NCBI GenBank assembly: GCA_946998935.1
Contig: CAMQBE010000006.1
Coordinates: 1-11,947 of the forward strand
DNA: 11,947 nucleotides
Source of the DNA: an uncultured Mycoplasma sp.
Lineage (GTDB): Bacteria; Bacillota_I; Bacilli_A; Mycoplasmatales; Metamycoplasmataceae
Direction: 5' to 3'
Of this stretch, positions 1 to 5,976 are shown one piece after another. Below the pieces are notes generated by a model that did no database searches, was not told the DNA's origin, and saw only the letters and a list, made by a program, of their open reading frames with translations. A program made the position numbers and the translations under genes. Numbering within the stretch: position 1 is the stretch's first letter; every line of letters starts with the position of its first letter.

Positions 1-58
1 TAATTTCTTTCTACTTAATATTAATATTTACTATTATATCAAAGTATAAGATTTAATA
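1..58 (-). promoter_or_regulatory. Region downstream of oppC with possible RBS for a following gene
   Basis: No gene is visible in these 58 bases. Read on the minus strand, they end in GTAGAAAGAAATTA. This contains an AGAAAG stretch that could be the ribosome binding site of a minus-strand gene starting just outside the window. A TATAAT hexamer lies at 33-38 on the minus strand, without a convincing -35 box. No GC-rich hairpin with a T-run is present, so transcription from oppC may continue. By analogy with other opp operons the next gene could be oppD, but that is inference. Confidence 0.3.
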
Positions 59-1318
59 CTATTTAACTTTTACAACTCTAGGGTCTAAAGCATCGTGAAG
101 ACCTAAAGCAATAAATTGCATACTTAATGATAAGAGTAAAAGAATAGTTGCAGGTAATATAAGTAATCAGGCGTTTTGTTCTGATTGTTCAAGGTTTTGG
201 AACATGAATGCTCCAATGTTAGTTGAATCGCTCGCACCAAAGAAACCTAAGAATGCAAGTGAAGCAATTGACATAATAACGGCAGGTATTCTACGTACGT
301 AGTTCATTGCAACTTTACCTAAAATAGCAGGTAAAGCATGGGCGAAGATTTGTCTTGAAGTAGAAGCACCAACTGATTTAGAAGCCACAATATATTCTTC
401 ATCTTTAACAGTAATGATGAACATACGTGTAGCACCAATAGGTCAAGTTCAACCAACAAATAATAGACCGCAAATTAAGACAATATCTTTTTCACCTCAA
501 AGTGAAACAAACATAAGCAATCAAATAATTGATGGCGGAGCTTGGAAAATTTCAATGACACGCATCATGATTGTATCCAATCATTTACCAGCGTGGAAAC
601 CTAAATAAGCACCAACCATAATACCAATTACAGCTTCAATAGTTGCTACTAAGAAAGCAATTTTAATTGATTGCAAAGTATCATATCAAACTGAAGTTCA
701 AATATCAAACATTCTTGAAGTTGTTCCAAAATGTGTATGTAATTCTGGAATAGTGCTACTTAAGGCATCCACTTGCGCTTGAGTTAAAGTATGTGGGTCA
801 GTAGCTTTAAGAATGTTTCATAACATATATCCATGTCAAAAACTATAAACATCATAAGAGAATAATTTATTATTACTTGTTTTGTCTATGCTATATTTTG
901 CATATTTAGATAAATATTGTTTATAAGGACCATGTGTGAATTCTTTTAAATATCATCAAACGGTACCTTTTTCAGCTGCTGCAGAGGGTATTTTGTCAGT
1001 TTTATATGGCGAAAACTTAGGAGGTAAATCATTAACAAAAGAAGTTGGGTTATCTTGGTCAATTCTAACTTGTGCATGATAACTAGAACCATAAGAAGCT
1101 ACGATTGCTAATATCAAAATTGTAAGGAAAATAATTGTAGCAACAATAACGGCAGGGTTTTTGAAAAATCTTTTGATTATTTCAACAGTTAGTACTTTTG
1201 GTTTACCAGCAATACTATTGCTGTTCTTTTTACTTTTAGAAAAAACTATTTTAGTAGTGAATTCTTTAGTAAGTTTGTACTGCTTATTAAATTCAGCAGA
1301 AGTCATATTAGTATTCAT
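59..1318 (-). CDS. oppC: Oligopeptide ABC transporter permease OppC
   Basis: OppC is one of the two membrane channel subunits of the oligopeptide importer and pairs with OppB. The ORF is 419 residues with UGA read as Trp; in-frame TGA codons begin with the Trp pair at residues 121-122. TM1 is at about residues 54-76, the other membrane segments at about 213-240, 263-297, 345-360 and 385-407. The permease EAA loop that docks the ATPases is clear at residues 308-330, with the EYIVASKSVGA start and a terminal ALP. The C-terminus carries the family LDPR motif. The start is supported by a strong Shine-Dalgarno sequence 9 nt upstream and lies 15 nt after the oppB stop. Unusual: about 135 hydrophilic residues (77-212) lie between TM1 and TM2, longer than I recall for E. 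coli OppC, where this loop is about 40 residues. It is the third gene of oppA-oppB-oppC. Confidence 0.93.
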
Positions 1319-1327
1319 TTTGAATAG

Positions 1328-1335
1328 TCCTTTCT
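1328..1335 (-). promoter_or_regulatory. Strong Shine-Dalgarno site for oppC
   Basis: The minus strand reads AGAAAGGA, an excellent anti-16S match, 9 nt before the oppC ATG. It overlaps the oppB TAG stop codon. Ribosomes finishing oppB therefore end on the oppC binding site, which suggests coupled translation of the two permease subunits. Confidence 0.75.
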
Positions 1336-2431
1336 AATTTGCTTGGCTTTGAGCCAATTTATTAAAGTATTCTTTAGCTTCTTTCTTTCTTGCATTAGAA
1401 GCTTTGATTCATACGAAGATGTTAAATCCAGAATTAGATTCATATTTAATTCTAGGATCGATAAGAGCATAAGAAATATCAACTAAGACTTCAGTGCCTA
1501 AAGATAAAGCAGTGAAGAAGAAAATGTTAAACATAATTATATTAATTTCACCCTTAGGGAATGAATTAATAATAGTGTAAGAGTTACCCGGAATATTTCA
1601 GAACTTTTCGATAATAATACTACCGGTTAAAAGTCCAATATATGAAGGTAAAATAATTGCAGATAAAGGAATTGAGATATTTCTAAAAACATATTTTCAG
1701 AAAATTTGATGACCATTAAGTCCTTTAGTTTTAGCAATTAAAACATAATTAGAAGTTAAAACAGTAACAACTTGGTTTCTTGTATAAAGAGTATAAACGG
1801 CCAATGAACCTAAAGTAATAGTAATTATTGGTGGAATTAACGAACTTATCATTCTGCTTAAATCCCCACCAGTTTCATCTTTATCGATGAACTGTCTTTC
1901 AAAGCCTCATTTAGCAAATAAGTTAAGAATTATAGGCGCCATAATAAATGAAGGTATAGCTATAAAGAAGAAGACGAAGACATTGATTATTGTATCTCAA
2001 GCAGTTCCTCTTTTATACCCAGCAAATACTCCAAGGCAGATTCCTAAAATGCAGCTAACAGCGAAAGCAGGCAATGAAACCATAACTGAATATTTAAGAG
2101 GTTTGAAGAATAAATATTGCATGGTTCCTTCATATTTAGAAGACAATTTAGAATCTATTATCATTCCAAAGTCACCCTTTTGAGGAGGTATATGGAAGCT
2201 TCTAAAGAAGGTTGCAAAATAATCTTTGAACTTACTACCAACTGATTCATTATCTCAGGCATCTTTTAAAGCACCCAAGGTCTTTTTATATGGATCACTA
2301 ACAGGTGTGTTAGCTCATTGATCGAAGTAAGGGTTTGGTATATACGCAGCAATTAAAATGTATGAAGCGAATAAAATAACAAACAAGGTGAGAATGGCCA
2401 GCGCCATTCTCTTTAATAAATATTTAAACAT
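1334..2431 (-). CDS. oppB: Oligopeptide ABC transporter permease OppB
   Basis: OppB is the partner permease of OppC in the oligopeptide importer. With UGA as Trp the frame is open for 365 residues. TM1 is at about 9-30. A hydrophilic stretch follows to about 112, then TM segments at about 112-138, 146-172, 197-217, 254-275 and 298-320. The cytoplasmic EAA coupling loop is at 228-255, with NYVLIAKTKGL followed by NISIP. The C-terminal family motif ALIDPRIKY is at 322-330. A charged tail of about 35 residues follows. The ATG at 2431 is the only start that keeps the complete first membrane helix. It has no recognisable Shine-Dalgarno sequence and lies 11 nt after a stable hairpin in the oppA-oppB gap, so translation may be weak or coupled to upstream events. 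Second gene of oppA-oppB-oppC. Confidence 0.94.
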
Positions 2432-2442
2432 TAGTAGTTAAA

Positions 2443-2471
2443 CTAATACCACTATTCTATAGTGGAATTAG
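2443..2471 (-). repeat. Intercistronic hairpin between oppA and oppB
   Basis: On either strand this 29-nt block folds into a stem-loop. CTAAT pairs with ATTAG, one mismatch follows, then CCACTAT pairs perfectly with ATAGTGG around a 3-nt loop. It sits in the 61-nt gap between the oppA stop and the oppB start. No U-run follows on the minus strand, so it is not a canonical terminator. Possible roles are stabilising the oppA mRNA 3' end, partial termination to make more OppA than permease, or limiting access to the oppB start. Confidence 0.6.
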
Positions 2472-2492
2472 TCATATTTATGCCTTTATAAA

Positions 2493-5300
2493 TTACTTTT
2501 TAAATGTTTCACCTTGAACATCAGAAAACTTAATATCTGATACTCAAACATTGTTTGTTCCTACAACAGGAGCATCAAAGTTAGTTGAAATTATTGCGTT
2601 ACCAAAACCTGCTGCAAGAATGCTTTTACGTTCATCTCAAACCGGCAACATGTAGTTGCTAAATTCTTTTGATAATTGTGTAGATTCAGCATTTGTATGG
2701 TTGTTTACTCATGATACAAAGAACTTAGAAGTTAATGAACCTAAATCAATGAAGTTATCAGTATCAGCAGCTGGTATTAATTTCTTTGCGATATCATCTC
2801 ATTTGTAGCTTTCTAAATTAAAACGTAAATCATGAAGATCGGTAATTGATAATAAAGCTCATTTGTCTGCTGGAACTGACAATACTGATTGGTATTTTGG
2901 TTGGCTAATAAAAGCATAAAGTTCTTCAGCTATTTTAGCAAGCATTGGGAAGTTTTTAGCTAATTTATCTCTAATTGCTTTAGAGTTAGCATCTGGTCCA
3001 CCTATTGCTAATAATGCACTACTTAAACCATTACCTGAAGCACCATCAAAACCAGAACCACTTTGGTTGATATCGTAACCTCAACCAAATGCTGAAATTC
3101 CACTATAACCATTAACAAGGTCTTCATTTCACTTGTCTTTTTCACCTTCTGATCAACGAACGAACTTAGGTGCTAAACGATCGTCTAAACCTTTAATAAG
3201 TTTTTCAAGAAGTGGGAAATAAACATCATATTTTGCAGGTGTTCAATTTAATCATCTATGAGCACAGTTTCATTGAATCTTTTGACCCTTAAGGTTTGGA
3301 TTCTTATTATAGAAATCATCAAGAAATTCTTTCATTTTTGCTTTGATTGCTTCATAAGCAACTGATTTCAATTTGTCGTCATTTGATTGAGCGCCTTTAG
3401 CATAATAATCGGTGTTTAATTCTGGAGTAATTTCAGTTCGTTCTTGTCCATTGTAGGTAAATTTAACTAAATTGCCATCTTTGTCATATGCATGAAGTGT
3501 ATTAGCATTTTCATAGTCTTGTCTAAGAGTTGTTGGTTTATATTCACTACCATCTGGGTTTTTACCAGCTTCTTTACCACCAATTGTTGAATCGGGAGTT
3601 AATGGGTTAACCCAAGCTTTACCGTTACCATTAGTTAATTCACTAACTAAGTAGCTTCAGTTAATTGAACATGAAATCAATGATCTAAAGGTTAAAGCAC
3701 TACCAACAATATTGTGTTCCAATACTTCTTTACCTCTTAAAGCGTTATTGTTTTCAACTAAGTCGTTTAATGTTACGCCATAAACTAGTTTACTAAAGAC
3801 ATCGTTCATAGATTGTTTTAAGCTATCTACTGTAGTTTTAGGTCCAATCTTTTGTGGTAAGATGTTTCATAACAATCAGTATGGGCTTTCGTAAATGTTA
3901 GTTGATTCTGCATAAACAAAACCATGTTTTTCTTGTTCTCTAAGAACTTTATTTTGTGATTTTACAGTTAATTCACCTCAAGGTAAACTTGATATATTTC
4001 CTTTTCTAAATTCATCAAATTCTTTGTTTCTAAAGGTTGTTGAGTCACCACCATCTTGAGCAGCATATTTGATTACATATTTTTTAACTGCTTTAGGATC
4101 TGGTTTAACAAAGTAGTGTTTATTTAAAGCAAGTGATTCTTCACGAGTTTCTTTGTTATAACCTGCATAGTAATATCTACCTGCATAAAGAACGTTTTCA
4201 TCATTAAGACCGTATCAGTAAAGACCAGCTTTTTTAGCAATACTATCATCTTTAAGTTTAGCTAATTCATCAATTAACATAGTTCTAAATGAACCTGAGT
4301 CTTGTTTGCTTTCAAAAGGTATTAGTAATTTACCATCTTTATGTTCATTAATATAGTCACTAGGGGCAGCTACAAAATCATAACTAGTTGTAAGGTTAAT
4401 AAACAAGTTGTAAAAGTCAGGTTGATCTTCATCAGCTTTTTTGTTAATTGTTACAGCTTCTTCATTAGCTGATGTTTTAGTAATAAGCTTATCTGGATCC
4501 CTAAATTGTGCTGAATCAACACCATAAAGTCCGTAAAGATATTCGTTAGGATAATTTCTTTGAGGAATAAAGTATTGTTTAGGGCTAATAACTTCAGAAG
4601 CATATTCATCTAATTTAGCAGCTAAAGTTGGATCACCAACTAAAGAAGCACGTGCTGAAGTAGTTAAACCCCAAGTTCTCATTCATGAATAGTAGAAGTC
4701 TTGTGCTTTAATTTCGTATTTAGTTTCTTCGCCTTTAGAGTTAACTCATTTAACTCCTTTTCTAACAACAATTTTCATGCTTTTGATATCGCGTCTACGT
4801 CTAGTTTCATCAAATTTCTTAGAGTTAATACTTTTATCATTGTTAGATTTAGCTTGTTCAAGAGCAGATGGATAGTTACCTTCAGCGTCTTTTTTAACCA
4901 ATTCTGGATCTGCATCATCAGAATCAAAGACAATTTCTTGGCCACTATTATCTACAAAGACAACTTTAGAACCTAATTCAAAAGTGTATTTTCAAAATGT
5001 TGGTTTTTTAACTATAAACTTACCTGCAAGTGGATCATTTTCAACAACAGGTCTACCAAAAGATTCTTGACGAATTAACATACCCATGGTAGAATCAGTG
5101 AAACGACTTTGTAATCCACCATAGCTTGCTGAATAATCAGCATGATAAGCTGTGTAACTATTAGGAGTATTTATATACTTTACCATGTAATCTTTTTGAT
5201 AAGTAACTTCCATAGTTCCACAACTAGCAGCGGCTAGTACCGGGGAAGCAGCTAAGGCAGTTGCTATGGGTGCTAACCATAATAATTTAGTTTTTTTCAT
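2493..5300 (-). CDS. oppA: Oligopeptide-binding lipoprotein OppA
   Basis: OppA is the extracellular peptide-binding component of the importer, family SBP_bac_5. It is a lipoprotein on the outer face of the mycoplasma membrane. The frame is open for 935 residues with UGA as Trp, in the size range of mycoplasma OppA proteins and much larger than the roughly 540-residue E. coli protein. The signal peptide starts MKKTKLLWLAP and ends in the lipobox AASC, with Cys27 as the predicted lipid-bearing first mature residue. A GWGYDINQSGSGFDG segment at about 739-753 resembles the conserved C-lobe motif of mycoplasma OppA. A P-loop-like GGKEAGKN lies at 574-581 but lacks the usual final Ser/Thr. The ATG has a strong RBS (AGAGGAAGG) upstream and begins the minus-strand oppA-oppB-oppC unit. 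The identity rests on the lipoprotein signal, size, motifs and the oppB/oppC neighbours. Confidence 0.92.
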
Positions 5301-5305
5301 TTTTG

Positions 5306-5314
5306 CCTTCCTCT
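5306..5314 (-). promoter_or_regulatory. Shine-Dalgarno site of oppA
   Basis: The minus strand reads AGAGGAAGG, ending 5 nt before the oppA ATG. This fixes the start at 5300. It directly abuts a 16-bp inverted repeat (5313-5328), so its accessibility could depend on that structure. Confidence 0.75.
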
Positions 5315-5328
5315 ATAAAAATTTATAG
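5313..5328. repeat. Perfect inverted repeat beside the oppA RBS
   Basis: CTATAAA and TTTATAG form a perfect 7-bp inverted repeat around two central bases. It lies immediately upstream of the oppA Shine-Dalgarno site. As DNA it could be an operator half-site pair; as RNA it would be a small, AU-rich and therefore weak hairpin. Confidence 0.45.
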
Positions 5329-5355
5329 AATTGTTATTTATGTTACTGTTTTTTA

Positions 5356-5383
5356 ATTATGTATTTTCTTATTGTTATGTCGA
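5356..5383 (-). promoter_or_regulatory. Possible sigma-70-type promoter for oppA
   Basis: On the minus strand a TCGACA -35-like box (5378-5383) is followed by a 16-bp spacer and CATAAT (5356-5361). Each differs from consensus at one position. Transcription would start near 5349, giving a leader of about 50 nt before the oppA ATG. It lies downstream of the terminator-like hairpin at 5401-5433, so it could supply oppA mRNA independently of any upstream transcript. In AT-rich DNA such matches arise easily. Confidence 0.4.
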
Positions 5384-5395
5384 TATTTCTTAATT

Positions 5396-5665
5396 TAAAA
5401 AGGTTTTGCAAAGCTATTAGCCCTACAAAACCTCCAAATTATTAATATAATATGTTATTTTGTATGACTATAGCACCAAAGGCAGAGGACCTAAGAGTGA
5501 TAAACTATTATGAATCATCACCATCAACGGATATTGCCATATCCATCAATTCGGCTCTTATATCCTTTCCACAATTTGATCGCATGCCTGCCAAAACTTA
5601 TGTACTTTTACTAAGAGCTCCTCTATAGCATATTCTTTAAATTAAAAGCAGGTTATGTGATTTTG
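5396..5665 (-). ncRNA. Candidate small RNA or oppA leader RNA (family unknown)
   Basis: This is a block of higher GC content (67 G/C in 180 bases at 5461-5640) in very AT-rich surroundings, with stop codons in all frames. That is a usual sign of structured RNA in mollicutes. On the minus strand it lies between a promoter-like pair (TTGTAA at 5695-5700, 16-bp spacer, TATATT at 5673-5678) and the terminator-like hairpin at 5401-5433. Internal pairings include a hairpin of GGATAT with ATATCC around a 4-nt loop (5529-5544), GTGAT with ATCAC (5497-5521), and a closing AGAGGA/TCCTCT stem (5484-5489 with 5619-5624). I could not match it to RNase P RNA, tmRNA, SRP RNA, a T-box or a common riboswitch from memory. 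The exact ends and the strand are inferred. Confidence 0.35.
5401..5433 (-). terminator. Rho-independent-type terminator or attenuator upstream of oppA
   Basis: AGGTTTTG at 5401-5408 and CAAAACCT at 5426-5433 form a perfect 8-bp stem. An inner GCT/AGC pairing is possible in the loop. Read on the minus strand, the stem is followed by T5 then AAATTA; on the plus strand no T-run follows. The orientation therefore points to a minus-strand transcript ending about 100 nt before the oppA start. It may end a small RNA or act as an attenuator in an oppA leader. Confidence 0.5.
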
Positions 5666-5685
5666 TTATATCAATATACCTGCTT
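5646..5685. repeat. Inverted repeat AAGCAGGT / ACCTGCTT
   Basis: Two perfect 8-bp arms (5646-5653 and 5678-5685) are separated by 24 AT-rich bases. Read on the minus strand, TTTTAATTT follows; on the plus strand, AAATTATTTTT follows. It could be a weak terminator in either direction. A minus-strand -10-like TATATT sits right beside one arm, so it could instead be an operator for the candidate RNA. Confidence 0.45.
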
Positions 5686-5742
5686 AAATTATTTTTACAA
5701 TTCCTTTTCAAAACTTTTAACAGGCATTAACAAAACCACATC

Positions 5743-5756
5743 ATCGCAATTGCGAT
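5743..5756. repeat. Perfect 14-bp palindrome
   Basis: ATCGCAATTGCGAT is self-complementary across all 14 bases and contains CG steps that are rare in this DNA. It lies in the gap between the divergent genes, about 190 bp upstream of the plus-strand -10 box. A dimeric DNA-binding protein could recognise it, but no known operator matched from memory. Confidence 0.45.
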
Positions 5757-5906
5757 AATAGAATTGGTATTTGTAATGCATTTAAAGTTTCTATTTATTA
5801 ACATAACGCATAAATTATAAGACTATTTTTTTAATGGGAAACATTTTTTTAATAAAAATTTTTACAGCGCGCGACCCAATATTAACATTTTTTGCCCATA
5901 AGACAA

Positions 5907-5937
5907 ATATAAATTTATATCATCTTTACTATATAAT
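5907..5937 (+). promoter_or_regulatory. Promoter of the coiled-coil gene with overlapping palindrome
   Basis: A perfect TATAAT -10 box lies at 5932-5937, giving a transcription start near 5944. No good -35 hexamer is seen. At its expected position is a perfect 14-bp palindrome, ATATAAATTTATAT (5907-5920), which could be an operator or simply AT-rich sequence. Confidence 0.5.
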
Positions 5938-5943
5938 AAAAAT

Positions 5944-5974
5944 ATAAAAAAATTATTTTTTATAAATGGAGAAA
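5944..5974 (+). promoter_or_regulatory. 5' leader hairpin and Shine-Dalgarno site of the coiled-coil gene
   Basis: ATAAAAAA and TTTTTTAT form a perfect 8-bp stem around ATTA (5944-5963), right at the expected mRNA start. Four bases later comes GGAGAAA (5968-5974), a reasonable Shine-Dalgarno site just ahead of the ATG at 5977. This supports the chosen start. Confidence 0.55.
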
Positions 5975-5976
5975 TT

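Larger units (their letters stand above)
5301..5976. other. Intergenic region between divergent oppA and the coiled-coil gene
   Basis: This 676-bp stretch has no credible protein gene. From left to right it contains the oppA RBS and hairpin, a possible oppA promoter, and a minus-strand terminator-like hairpin at 5401-5433. Next come the GC-richer block at 5461-5640, an inverted repeat at 5646-5685, and a 14-bp palindrome at 5743-5756. Further right are two runs of seven T (5826-5832 and 5844-5850), an isolated GCGCGCG at 5867-5873, a second 14-bp palindrome at 5907-5920, and the promoter and RBS of the plus-strand gene. Between 5760 and 5820 I see nothing distinctive. Confidence 0.7.

Noticed and set aside
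4701-4976. Plus-strand 91-residue ORF opposite oppA, and the similar ones at 414-608 and 1887-2183
   Set aside because: They are shadows of real minus-strand genes, with no ribosome binding site and no family resemblance.
5510-5614. Plus-strand ORF of 34 codons starting ATG AAT CAT CAC
   Set aside because: No ribosome binding site, no recognisable domain, and it lies in the block that looks like structured RNA. The minus-strand short frames here are also broken by stops.
5401-5700. CRISPR repeat, tRNA, tmRNA, SRP RNA or RNase P RNA in the intergenic block
   Set aside because: No regularly spaced repeats, no cloverleaf with a T-loop, and none of the conserved cores of those RNAs (as I recall them) is present on either strand.
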